Source: Flaccisagitta enflata (lineage: Eukaryota > Chaetognatha > Sagittoidea > Aphragmophora). Taken from it: DNA of 64,000 nt. A program made the translations under genes and the position numbers. The notes below the pieces were generated by a model, which worked only from the letters and a program-made list of their open reading frames with translations, was not told the DNA's origin and searched no databases. Within the stretch, counting starts at the first letter, position 1, and the number at the start of each line of letters is the position of its first letter. Positions 44,839 through 56,184 of the stretch are shown piece after piece. The DNA lies in contig OZ231126.1 in the NCBI GenBank assembly GCA_965153355.1, positions 70,928,001 through 70,992,000 on the forward strand, written 5' to 3'.

Positions 44839-45094
44839 CGAATGCTTTGCAGTGATTAGAAGGAGCAATGATACCACTAAAACTCATTGTAATCATCGCT
44901 TGATTACCATACTGAGAATTGTTTATATTCATTTATACAATAAAACATTAATAAATCATTTGAAACCGGCAAATTCCTTTATGAAATGGATTGATTTAGA
45001 GTCAGAATCGGAAAATTATAGAGAAAGATTTCAGCCCACACCTCCTTCTGAAGACTTTCTAGGCACAAATCTGATTTTCTCGCCACCGTTTTCA
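44839..45094. other. 3' flank of the small cysteine-rich ORF; no other gene seen
   Basis: It lies beyond the stop of the minus-strand ORF at 45095 and before the satellite end. No canonical minus-strand AATAAA was found, so a 3' UTR is only presumed. Confidence 0.3.
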
Positions 45095-45313
45095 TCAATC
45101 TTCCCTGCAGTCGCCATTTCTGCAATTTCCGGAGCAGCAGTCAGAGTCTCTTTTGCATCTTCCGCTTTGAATGCATTTCATCGACGATCTAATGGAAGGA
45201 AATTCTTCGCCGGAAGTCAGAGAGGTCTTCATTTCTGAGCGTGAGTCGGCAGATCGCTTCTTGTCTACCAACCATCCATCAACCGTCAACCTGATGCCAA
45301 GTGTCAGAATCAT
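45095..45313 (-). CDS. small cysteine-rich peptide with inhibitor-cystine-knot pattern
   Basis: A 72-residue ORF. The C-terminal part has six cysteines (C47, C53, C59, C60, C64, C69) spaced C-x5-C-x5-CC-x3-C-x4-C, with Asp before and Ser-Gly after the CC pair. This is the classic inhibitor cystine knot (knottin) arrangement used by secreted peptides such as venom toxins, antimicrobial and signalling peptides. A dibasic KKR at 18-20 could be a propeptide cleavage site. The N-terminus is only weakly hydrophobic and no clear signal peptide is seen, so the true start may be on an upstream exon; the frame is open for 14 codons before the ATG and GGCAG there could be an acceptor. Function cannot be assigned. 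The longer plus-strand frame opposite it is a shadow. Confidence 0.5.
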   Translation of the reverse strand: MILTLGIRLTVDGWLVDKKRSADSRSEMKTSLTSGEEFPSIRSSMKCIQSGRCKRDSDCCSGNCRNGDCRED

Positions 45314-45435
45314 TTCAGTGCCTCTGCCGGATATTTTGGTCGGTAGGAGTTAAAATATCGCCGAAGAAGTTTGAAACATACATAAGGGAATACCCCGCAG
45401 AGTGACACCGATGAAAACGTCATATTTCAGCATCT

Positions 45436-45660
45436 ACTATCTTGCTAATAAGTATATCAACATCAGAAAAGAAGCGTTAACTTTGGAAGAGTGTTGCTCC
45501 TAAAAAATCAAAGCTATAATGACCAGTTTGGTCTCATTTTGAATATTTGTTTAAACTATTTTGCGACCAATCTGGTAATTGTAATTTTATGTGTTCAGGA
45601 GCTACTCTTCAAAAGTTAAGGCTTCATTTCAGATGTTGATATACTTATTAGCAAGATAGT
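45436..45660. mobile_element. 225-bp foldback element
   Basis: The ends CTATCTTGCTAATAAGTATA plus TCAACATC (45437-45464) and their exact reverse complement (45632-45659) are perfect for 28 bp; weaker pairing continues about 40 bp further (GTTAACTTTGGAAGAGT / ACTCTTCAAAAGTTAA). It lies upstream of the cysteine-rich ORF. No target duplication is evident. Confidence 0.85.
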
Positions 45661-45984
45661 TGGGAAAAAAATCGAAAAACGTTTTTCGATTTTTTGAGTT
45701 CTGGGTTAGGAATTAATGTTTCCCTTTTTCGCTTGCGACAATTTGAGGAAGTTGGGTCAGAACTAGGCTCGCCCGTGGCTGGGGTTGAAATTGGTACAGG
45801 GTGGAAGAGGGCACTTTTTTACACCTTCTGGAAAAAAGCAGGGCACTGTCGGACCAATACTTTAGGCGCTATGTATTTTTTAATCTTTTTTTATTTTTTC
45901 ACATTTTCTGCGAATTTTTCAAAGATCGATATTTTTCATCGATCTCAATTTTGGGCCCTATGTAACAACAAAAATGAGTTTAGC
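45661..45984. other. no gene seen
   Basis: A 116-residue frame starting at 45694 runs into a purine repeat and has no recognisable features; TCGAAAAACGTTTTTCGA at 45671-45688 is an 18-bp palindrome. Confidence 0.35.
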
Positions 45985-46540
45985 AGAGGGCAGAGGGAGG
46001 GAGATGGAGGGAGGGAGATGGAGGGAGGGAGGGAAAGGAGGTAGGGAGAGGGAGGGAGGGAGATGGGGAAGGAGGGAGGGTGGAGAGAGAGGGAGAGGTA
46101 GAGAGAGAGGATAAGGAGGTGGGAAAGGGAGGGAGGGAGATTGGGAGGGAGGGAGGGTGGGAGAGAAAGGGAGGGAGGGAGAGGTAGAGAGGGAGAGGTA
46201 GAGAAGGAGGGAGGGAGGGAGGGGGAGGGAGAGGGGTAGGAGGGAATGTAAGAGGGAGGGAGAGCGAGGGGGAGGGAGACTGGAAGAAAGAGAGGGAGGG
46301 AGAGAAGGATGGAGGGAGGGAGAGGAGGTGAGAGGGAGAGAGGAGGAGAGAGGGAGGAGAGAGGGAGAAAGAGGGAAGAGAGAGGGAGAAGGAGGGAGAG
46401 AAGGAAGGAGAGAGGGGGAGAGAGGGGGAGCAAGAGGGAGCGAGAAGGAGAGAGAAGGAGGGAGAGGGAGAGAGAAGGAGAAGAGGGAGAGAGAGGGAGA
46501 GAAAAGATAAAAAAAGAGGGAGGGAGGTAGCAAAGATAAA
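45985..46540. repeat. GGGA/GGA-rich polypurine tract
   Basis: About 550 bp almost only G and A on the plus strand, with GAGGGAGGGAG-type repeats. Ser/Leu/Pro-rich or Arg/Glu-rich frames are artefacts. Confidence 0.95.
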
Positions 46541-47524
<984 letters not shown>

Positions 47525-47972
47525 CGCCTTTTTAGTATGCCCATCGTGCCTTTTTAGTATACCCATTATGCCTTTTCAGTGTGCCCATTAGGCCTTTTCA
47601 GTATGCCAATTATGCCTTTTCAGTGTGCGCATTATGCCTTTTCAGTATGTCCATTATGCCTTTTCAGTGTGCCCATCATGCCTTTTCAGTATGCCCATTA
47701 TGCCTTTTCAGTGTGCCCATTATGCCTTTTCAGTGTGCCCATTATGCCATTTCAGTATGCCCATTTTGCCTTTTCAGTGTGCCCATTATGCCATTTCAGT
47801 ATGCCCATCATGCCTTTTCAGTGTGCCCATCATGCCTTTTCAGTATGCCCATTATGCCTTTTCAGTGTGCCCATCATGCCTTTTCAGTATGCCCATTATG
47901 CCTTTTCAGTGTGTCCATTATGCCTTTTCAGTGTGCCCATTATGCCCTTTCAGTATGCCAATTATGCCTCCT
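47525..47972 (+). repeat. 22-bp tandem array, about 20 copies
   Basis: Unit GTGCCCATTATGCCTTTTCA plus GT, with G/A and T/C variants at fixed positions. Because 22 is not a multiple of three and the unit lacks stops, all three plus frames stay open for about 130 codons and encode the same shuffled peptide; they are not genes. Confidence 0.95.
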
Positions 47973-48992
47973 CTAAAACCACGAGATGACTGGACGGACT
48001 TAGTCAGGGAATTCCGTAAAAACTGAAGAATGCCGAAATCTTCGGACAAGAGCTGAGTAGACGCGACGGACCAGCCGAGCACACAAAGGGACTTTCACAA
48101 GTTTATAACGACGAAAACCACATGGCGCTAAACATCTAAGAATTCATGACTTATGTCAATACTGGTGTGAAAAATAACTAAATACGTTCGAAAATTGCAT
48201 TGTTACTATTTCAGTAATACAATGTTTCGTGACGAAAAACAATCGTCAATATTTCTACCACATGGGTAATGTCACTCAACCTTAATGTTTTGTAAAATAT
48301 TACATTGTTACAGGATTTGAAGGAGCAAATTGACTCAAACTAGGGAATGAACCATGGCTCATGTTACATGAGAAACGAGATAAAATGCAATATCAGAAAT
48401 TTGAACCTGCATTCCAGGATGTCCCGTAAGTCAAATATGGTCAAATATGGTACCGGCATAGCGCCAGGTTATCAGTTTCTACATAAATAGTCTCCAGATA
48501 ATCTTTTTTTTATTTTTTAAATACGTAAAGAACTTTAGATGTGACAAAGCTTCACAAAAATGGTTACTGCGGCCAAACTTCGCCGCCGTGAATGCCGCAA
48601 AACCTCCCATTCCAAATGGCGATTATTTACACTACAGGGTCATCAATTTCAACTGGAATGAATTCATTTCTCAATTAATTTCTCAATTTATTCCTCAATG
48701 CTTCATTTTGAGTCTATTTCATGTCCTGAAAATTGATTTTTTTGACAAATTTTCTTTGATTTGTGGACTTATGAAATTTGTTCAAAGCTGTTTTCCTCTC
48801 TTTGTCAGTCAAAACCACATCAAATTATCTTCCATTTGAGTCTAATCCGGTATCTGTAGCTCAAGTTGTTTAGAAATGAGACCAATTCAATGATGAACAG
48901 CCTTGTTAAAAAAAAATTTCCTATACTTTACCCCTGAAACTGCTCATACTGCAAAAACTATTTGACCAAAATCTAAGAAGTTTTGATACAAA
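47973..48992. other. no gene seen
   Basis: Unique-looking DNA. An 83-residue frame at 48588-48839 is hydrophobic and Phe-rich without recognisable features. Confidence 0.35.
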
Positions 48993-49265
48993 CAAGGCCG
49001 GATACACGGGCCAAGACGGTGCGCCGGGCGTTATTAATTATTAGGCCTATCCCTAGCTCCATCAGACCTATTCCTAGCTCTATCAGACCTATCCCGAGCT
49101 CTATCAGACCTATCCCGAGCTCTATCAGGCCTATCCCGAGCTCTATCAGACCTATCCCGAACTCTATTAGACCTATCCCGAGCTCTATCAGACCTATCCC
49201 GAGCTTTATCAGACCTATCCCGAGCTCTATCAGACCTATCCCCAGCTTGATCAGACCTCAATGTA
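48993..49265 (+). mobile_element. family A element, copy m, with 21-bp minisatellite; hairpin end not found
   Basis: Starts CAAGGCCGGATACACGGGCC and continues into about 10 units of GACCTATCCCGAGCTCTATC plus A (49060-49255). The unit is 21 bp, so it encodes a 7-residue repeat (RPIPSSI) by chance. The hairpin end is missing before the ATGAATGA tracts. Confidence 0.65.
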
Positions 49266-49299
49266 GCTGATTGTTTTAGTGAATGAAATGAATTTTTGT

Positions 49300-49560
49300 G
49301 AATGAAATGAATTTTAGTGAATGAAATGAACAAAATGAGTTTTCAATTGATATCAAACATTTTCAGCCAATGAAATGAAATGAATTATTGAATGAATGAT
49401 TGAATGAATGAATGAATGAATGAATGAATGAATGAATGAATGAAATGAATGAACGAAATGAATTTTAGTGAATAAAATGAATTTTAGTGAATGAAATGAA
49501 TTTTAGCGAATGAAATGAATTTTAGTGAATGACCTCAACGTAGCTGATCATTTTAGTGAA
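49300..49560. repeat. ATGA / GAATGAAAT repeats
   Basis: (ATGA)n near 49384-49445 flanked by AATGAATTTTAGTG-type units. Confidence 0.9.
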
Positions 49561-49639
49561 TAAATTGAATTTTATTGGGAGTATGAAGCCCAGGCCCAGA
49601 GGCAGACGGGTAGAGCGGTAGTTTGAGCATAGAAGCGGA

Positions 49640-49780
49640 GCGAGAGGCAGAGCTGAATTTTGAAATCAGTGGAGCGGAAGCGGAGGCAGCTTTTGATGCT
49701 AATGGAGCGGAAGCGGAAGCGAAAAAACTTAATCAAGAGCTTCCGCTTCCGCTTCCGCTTCCGCTTCCGCTTCCACTTCA
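49640..49780. repeat. GGAAGC / GCTTCC hexamer repeats
   Basis: Includes GAGCGGAAGCGGAAGCG at 49704-49720 and the complementary CTTCCGCTTCCGCTTCCGC at 49741-49775, so the region can fold back. Related GGAAGCG repeats recur at 51355-51540. Confidence 0.85.
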
Positions 49781-50039
49781 GATCCTGAGAATATTTTGAC
49801 AATAATCATTTGTTTTTGTGGTAGTTATTTTAGTATAATTTATTCATTCTTTATTGTTTCTTTCTTTTCTTGGTGTTATTACTTTTTTCTTTTTGCTTTT
49901 AACTACATTTTTCCATCATCTGTTTGTCTCTGTTGGTCTATCCTTTTATCCCTCTTTCACTTTGTCTGACTTTTTTCTGTCTGTCTATCTATCTCTTTCT
50001 GTCTGTCTGTTTATCTGTCTGTCTGTTTTTTGCGCTTTC

Positions 50040-50440
<401 letters not shown>

Positions 50441-51350
50441 TTCATTTATTCACTCACTTTCTCTTTAACCCTTTTTCTTTCTTATAAATGTATTAATGAA
50501 CACCTGTGTAAGTCAAATGATTATTTTGGCCTAAGATTAATTTTGAGTGAACAATGAACTTCCTGATAAAAATTGATCTGTTTCAGAAACAGTTGGTTGG
50601 TCAATTGAAAAGGAGCAAGACTCATATACCTTAAGACCTGATTTTATATATTTTTGAAAAACAATAGCAAATAGATGATCCAATGATGTCATAAATAAAC
50701 ATATAAATTTAAGAAAAAGATGATTTTAAAGATAAGCTAAGAAATATAGAATACAATTTTTTCATAAATAAAGACAAAATGATTGTTTAAACTCATTGCA
50801 ATAGCTAATGACAGCAAAAAAATTATATTGATATCTATATCATTAACATATCTTTCATTATTTCTTATATAAGTCATGGTGCACACGAAGGGGCAATTTT
50901 CATGGTCAAGTCGTTTTTCAAAAAAATTTCAAAGTGAATAATTTGTTATTTTCTTTAAAGAAATTGTATTTTCAGAACACATTATTAATTTTCTTGTATC
51001 AAAAATCATTTCTGTGTATAAAATCAGTGTAAAAAATAGTGCAAAATCCAGAATTTTAGAGAGAATTCCTTGACTTGTCTTGGGTGAAATTCTTAATCTG
51101 TCTCTGCATGCAAAAATTTGCATTTTTGCAAACATAGCCCTATTCCAAACACATATAAAAAAAGGGCCATGTTCTTAGAAATGCAAATTGATATGTTCAG
51201 AGACAGTCTTAGGATCTTAAGTGATAACATGTAAAACTTTGCGTGCTCGTGTGCATCGCGAAACATAACCTCATTTATCTCCTTTTTTATGAAAAACAGT
51301 ACACATATAACCTAAATAAATATTGTAGTAAGAAATGCTCAACAATGTAT
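50441..51350. other. no gene seen; AT-rich
   Basis: AT-rich single-copy-looking DNA without a recognisable ORF. Confidence 0.35.
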
Positions 51351-51639
51351 CATGGAAGCGGAAGCAGAAAGCGGGCGAGGGCGAGCGGAAGCGGAAGCGG
51401 GCGAGAAGCTATGCCTTCTAAAATGGTGGAAGCCCAGGCAAGCGGAAGCTATGCTTTTGAAATGGTGGAAAGCGGAGCGGAAAGCGAAGCTGTGATTCTC
51501 AAATATGCCTTTTGGGAAGCGGGGCGGTCAAAATCTACAGCACCATCTCTAATTTTTAGTGATTAAAAACTTAATATTTCCAGTAGATAAATGGAGCGAA
51601 ATGAGTTTTCAATTGATTTCAAACATTTTCAGTGAATGA

Positions 51640-52150
51640 AATGAATGAATGAAATGAATGAATGCAATGAATGAATAAAATGAAATGAATGGAATGGATG
51701 AAATGAATAAGATGAATGAATGAAATGAATAAGATGAATGAATGAAATGAATGAAATGAATGAATGAAATAAATGAATGAAATGAATGAATGAAATGAAT
51801 GAATGAATGAATGAATGAAATGAATGAATGAATGAATGAATGAATGAAATGAATGAATGAAATGAATGAATGAAATGGATGAATGAATGAATGAATGAAT
51901 GAATGAAATGAATGAATGAATGAATGAATGAATGAATGAATGAATGAATGAATGAATGAATGAAATGAATGAATGAATGAATGAATGAATGAAATGAATC
52001 AAATGAATGAATGAATGAAATGAATGAATGAATCAAATGAATGAATGAATGAATGAATGAAATTGATGAAATGAATGAAATGAATGAATAAATGAAATGA
52101 ATGAATGAATGAATGAATGAATGAATGAATGAATGAAATGAATTTTAGTG
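51640..52150. repeat. (ATGA)n-based minisatellite
   Basis: About 500 bp of GAATGAATGAAATGAATGA variants. Adjoining AATGAATTTTAGTGATTG units run to about 52280. A TCAATTGATTTCAAACATTT motif borders it on both sides (51610 and 52290). Confidence 0.95.
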
Positions 52151-52319
52151 AATGGATGAAATTTTAGTAAATGAATGAAATTTTAGTGAATGAAATGAAT
52201 TTTGGTGAATGAAATGAATTTTAGTGATTGAAATGAATTTTAGTGATTGAAATGAATTTTAGTGATTGAAATGAATAAAATGAGTTTTCAATTGATTTCA
52301 AACATTTTCAGCGAGTTTT

Positions 52320-52535
52320 AATTCAAGCGTGACCGACGGATGGACAGACGGACAGAACCTCTTAAAGAGGTGCTATGGCGCATCTGGGAATCATCCTAGC
52401 ATATTTCTGAATCATTTCAAATGATTTTTGCTTCTTTTTTCAACTCGGGCGTGACCAACCAACCGACCAACCAACCAACCAACTGACCAACCGACCGACA
52501 GACAGAGCTAGTTATAGAGGTGCTATGGCGCACGC
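52320..52535 (+). mobile_element. two family A-related hairpin-less ends
   Basis: GTGACCGACGGATGGACAGA, CCTCTTAAAGAGGTGCTATG (52326-52379) and GTGACCAACCAACCGACC, AGTTATAGAGGTGCTATGGC (52450-52531) share the microsatellite and TATAGAG part of family A but end in GGTGCTATGGCGCA instead of the hairpin. They may be a sister subfamily. Confidence 0.5.
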
Positions 52536-52595
52536 AAAAATGCTTTTTAAAGGAAAAATTGATTTCAAGTAATTTAGAAGACAAATCGCTTAGAA

Positions 52596-52746
52596 CAAGG
52601 CTGGATACACGGCAATCCAGTCGCGGATGGAGCAGTAAAGCAAAAACCTCTCGGAATTCAAAAATGTGACGGACGGACAGACGGACTGACCGACCGACCG
52701 ACCTACCAACCGACACAGCAAGCTGTAGAGTCGCGTGTCCGCAACT
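52596..52746 (+). mobile_element. family A element, copy o (complete, short)
   Basis: CAAGGCTGGATACACGGC, GTGACGGACGGACAGACGG, a GACCGACC core, AGCTGTAGAGTCGCGTGTCC, GCAACTAAAAAG. The 3' flank AAAAAGCATTAAATA is the same as for the copy at 694-933. Confidence 0.88.
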
Positions 52747-52834
52747 AAAAAGCATTAAATAGATTGATGGCTGTGCATCTTTAATTTAGCGTTCATGTTC
52801 TTGATAGAAAGCTTCTGAGGATCTTTTTGCTCCC

Positions 52835-53640
52835 AAGTCAGTCTTCGACTTTTTGACATATTTGAGAGAAACATGGTTTTCATTTTCTTATGAGAAAATC
52901 TGGGAATATATTCGCTTGCTTGGGGCGGCCAATGAAATTGATAGGGTAAGTAAATTTGATTATTCTCTTTTATTTGGCGCCAAGCAGAATTCTCTACAAC
53001 AAATATTTTACGAGTTAAGAATTTTTCAATCTTTTTTTGACGTAAAATTCAATAAGAATTTTTTTTCGATTTTTTACAATTTTGTGTAGGCACAAAAAGT
53101 AGTGTATTGATGTTTGTTTGAGCATGCAAATACAAGAAAACATGTTCCTTAGTGTAGCTGCTTATTGTTGAGGGTGCTCTAGAGTATTCTGGCTCATTTA
53201 GCTCATTTAGCTCAATTTTTTTCTGATTTTGAATTGAAAAAATGAATAGATGTTTTGATATGTCAGTGAGCACAGCTGCTCATCTGTGAGGGTGTATTTC
53301 AGTATTCTAGCTCACTTAGCTCATTTAGCTCAGTTTTTTTTTAAATTTCAAATGGGAGAAAAAAATGTTTTCATACATGTCTGAGCATGCAAATACAAGA
53401 ACATGTCAGCGAGCATAACTCTATGTCAGCTAATCAACCTCATTTGGTCCTATTTTTCTCTGATTTTCGGTGCATTCAATGCATATAATTGCTCTTGATC
53501 TCTTCTAACAAATAAAAGATTTACAGTGACCGAAGATGAAAGCATGGTGAAAAATGACCAATGCTTATGACTTTTTTCGTCAAGGCGTTAGCCGCCATTA
53601 CCGGTATGACAGCAAGAAGAATATTCTTGTATTTCTCAAA
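52835..53640 (+). repeat. dispersed repeat C, copy 1
   Basis: About 800 bp, roughly 75-80% identical to 56185-56990 in direct orientation. Shared landmarks are TTTTCTTATGAGAAA, CCAATGAAATTGATAG, GTAAGTAAATTTGAT, GCGCCAAGCAGA and ACCAATGCTTATGACTTTTT. Short frames across it (SYEKIWEYIRLLGAANEIDR) precede a donor-like GATAGG/GTAAGT, but coding is unproven. Confidence 0.8.
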
Positions 53641-53649
53641 AATTAACAG

Positions 53650-53945
53650 ACACCATACCTAAATCACCTATAACAATCGGTACAACCACATGATTTGTTT
53701 TGTGTAATTTGGATTATGATTGCATCAGTTTTCAGAGTTTGGGGTTGACTCAGAGTAACTTGATGGATTTGTATCTGATAAGCCACTCTGTGGTAGGGGC
53801 TGAGGTGAATTTTGATAATTCTAAGGATAGTGGTGAAGGGTGCGCAGTAAACCCCAGTAAGAGCTCCTAAGGCTCTTGTCCTTATTCTAGTTTTTTGGTT
53901 GCAATGTAATGTTGTCCTACTCATAATCGCAGTCCCGCATTCGGT
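53650..53945. repeat. segment related (inverted) to 58315-58460
   Basis: ATTCTAAGGATAGTGGTGAA, AGCTCCTAAGGCTCTTGTCC and GTAATGTTGTCCTACTC match the reverse complement of the small foldback element at 58.3 kb with moderate divergence. Otherwise no gene seen. Confidence 0.6.
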
Positions 53946-54154
53946 CAAGCTCCAGCCTCAACCCGCTATACTTAGTGATTTTTTCTTGCTCTTTTCGTTT
54001 AACATTGATATCATTTGGGCACAATATGTCAACGATTTAACACTTTTTGTTTTGCTTATCGCAGAAGGCAACGTCAGGAGAGAGAGAGAGAGAGAGAGAG
54101 AGAACTTGAAAAAATAAATAGGATCTGGTTCTAATTTTGATGCCTTTTATCATA

Positions 54155-54753
54155 CAGGGTCTTTAAATCGGATTGACTTTTTGTAAACCCTTATAAATCA
54201 AAAACTATTGGGAGAAAAGTCTTCAAATTTTCAGTGTATGTTGGTAGTCAGCTACGGTTTTATTATGCCAAATCTCAATATTGAGCTCTTAAGTATTGGC
54301 CGTCAGCATAATATTGATTAAACTACCATTTTTCATGCCTTATCATTTTTTGTGAGCTTTTTGTAGAGAGGCTGTCTTTGACAATTTGCCATTTCCAAAG
54401 GAATTGACCTAAAACCCTGGGATGAGTATCAAATGACGGATAAAAGTTCATAAATTACACATTTCCTGCATAAGTATCAAAAACTTGGATATTTAAAAGG
54501 GTTTCTATAGACATAGTAAGCAAATAGTAACGATTTCTTTCAAAAAAAAAATATCAAAAGTTGATTTGGCCCACAAAATTGTAGTTTTTTTCAATGTTAT
54601 GCTGACTTCTAACAATTATGAACTCAACATTGAGATTTGGCATGACAAAACCGTAGCATATTACCTACATACACTGAAAATTTGAAGACTTTTCTCCCAA
54701 TAGTTTTCGATTTATAAAGGTCCACTAAAAGTCAAACCGATTTAAAGACGGTG
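54155..54753. mobile_element. 599-bp TA-flanked foldback element (MITE)
   Basis: The termini are CAGGGTCTTTAAATCGG (left) and the complement of CACCGTCTTTAAATCGG (right), each flanked by TA (54153-54154 and 54754-54755), the duplication expected of Tc1/mariner-type insertion. The inverted arms run about 185 bp at about 80% identity (AAAACTATTGGGAGAAAAGT, AAATTTTCAGTGTATGT, GCCAAATCTCAAT). No transposase ORF inside. Confidence 0.85.
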
Positions 54754-54867
54754 TACCATTAAGTTACTAAGTTGTTGTCAATGTCATCTTAAGATTTTTG
54801 AATTATGGACTGGTTTGAAATTGTGTTTCAACTGTACATGTCTCATGCCATTTCTCATGTCGTATAG

Positions 54868-55100
54868 AATATTGATTCCCAAGATTTAATGTGATTTTAA
54901 CACCACCCTCCCCCTCTCAATAAAAAAAAAAAAAAGAGCCAAAAGTAGAAATCAGGAATTTCATCTAAGTCAGTATCCATTTTGTAATGATATAGAAAAG
55001 CCAACTGACTTTCAATTTTATAGGTCACGGATGAGAGATTTCTTTTTACAACCTCTCGTATTCCCAGATGCTAAGCATTTGTTAATGTCAGTTAGAATCA
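54868..55100 (+). repeat. duplicate of the gag 3' end at 26835-27060
   Basis: About 90% identical and in the same orientation. Homology stops exactly at the TA flank of the MITE at 55103, and the sequence after that MITE (TGTTATTATTTTT) does not continue it. Confidence 0.85.
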
Positions 55101-55102
55101 TA

Positions 55103-55611
55103 CAGTAGATGTCGTCTAGACTTGGAAATACGGGGGCCCTCATATCCTAACTACCATTTGCGCCAATGAAATGAAACTGTGTCTGTATAATGCTTATGTC
55201 CTATAGGGTTGACGATGGGGTATGGCAGCTCTGTGGACAGAAAATTTTTTTGAATATACTAAAACAAATTTGCCCTGCTCAAGCAGCTGCCAGAATTGGT
55301 CTAGTGGTTAACTCACTTTACTTCAAATCCCTCTTGATCAATTCATTTCTTTAAAAGTTCCTGGTTCAAATCCCAGGCTGGTTTTGCAATTAAAGCAAAT
55401 AGATGTAGCTGAAATTCTGCCATAAAAGTGATTGATCCTAACATTTTATACTAAAAGTTTTTTTTGTGAGGTAAGCCATAGGGGGATGCCATACCCCATC
55501 GTCAACCCCTTAGGGTCTATACATTACACTAGCAAAATATCAGTCCCCTCGCTGTACTGATGCTGAGGTTATGAGCTACCCCGTATTTCCAAGTCTAGAC
55601 GACATCTACTG
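55103..55611. mobile_element. 509-bp TA-flanked MITE containing a tRNA-like segment
   Basis: The termini CAGTAGATGTCGTCTAGACT plus TGGAAATACGGGG are repeated inverted at the right end (perfect for about 32 bp), and TA flanks both sides (55101-55102, 55612-55613). Inverted pairing resumes inside (GTTGACGATGGGGTATG / CATACCCCATCGTCAAC). No transposase ORF. The CAGT start and TA duplication fit the Tc1/mariner superfamily. Confidence 0.88.
55290..55385 (+). tRNA. tRNA-like pseudogene with A and B boxes inside the MITE
   Basis: A box TGGTCTAGTGG at 55297-55307 and B box GGTTCAAATCC at 55363-55373 both match the Pol III internal promoter consensus. A T-arm (CCTGG...CCAGG) surrounds the B box. The boxes are 66 bases apart, about 20 more than in an ordinary tRNA, and only four acceptor pairs (CCAG/CTGG) can be drawn, so it is a pseudogene or a tRNA-derived promoter rather than a working tRNA. 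Confidence 0.5.
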
Positions 55612-55613
55612 TA

Positions 55614-56184
55614 TGTTATTATTTTTTTGAAATTGCGTCACTTTGAGTGGTAATGGGATGTTGGAAGTAAGAAATAAGAAGACACTCCTTATGACAAAAC
55701 TGAATGAAGTAAGGCCAAATAGAAAGAATTGAAATAATAACATAGCAAACGGGAATATAGTTGTGATGCCATTTATGGGGGGTTATAAAGTGGACTACCG
55801 CATTTTCGTCACCTGCTTCAACGGCATTTTGTATTTAACAGCCAAGTGTCCTTAGTCCCGAATTTTTTACAGTTTTTTGTAGTAATAATTTTACTTGATT
55901 AAACAGCACCTGATTTAGCATCCAACCCTGATTAAAAGTCGCTTTTTTTAAGTCCCATGGATGATATCAACCTGAGATAGTGACATCAATGTCTTAATTC
56001 ATTAAAAATTTTAATTTGATTACTAGATGGTCTTATTACATTCATACATTCATTTGAAAAATTAGAAAAAGATAGGTTAGAAATGACCACACGATTATTT
56101 GAAACAAGAGCTGAATAGTTTAACAAAGACTTTTTACAAAAAATGTGCCATATCATGGATCAAGAGGTTTATGGGGAAAAATGT
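55614..56184. other. no gene seen
   Basis: AT-rich DNA; nothing recognised. Confidence 0.35.

Noticed and set aside
44714-45238. 174-residue plus-strand ORF
   Set aside because: It starts inside the 912-bp satellite and continues antisense to the cysteine-rich ORF; no domain is seen.
47579-48026. Repeat protein genes of 131-136 residues in three frames
   Set aside because: The 22-bp repeat opens all three frames with the same shuffled peptide and no flanking coding sequence.
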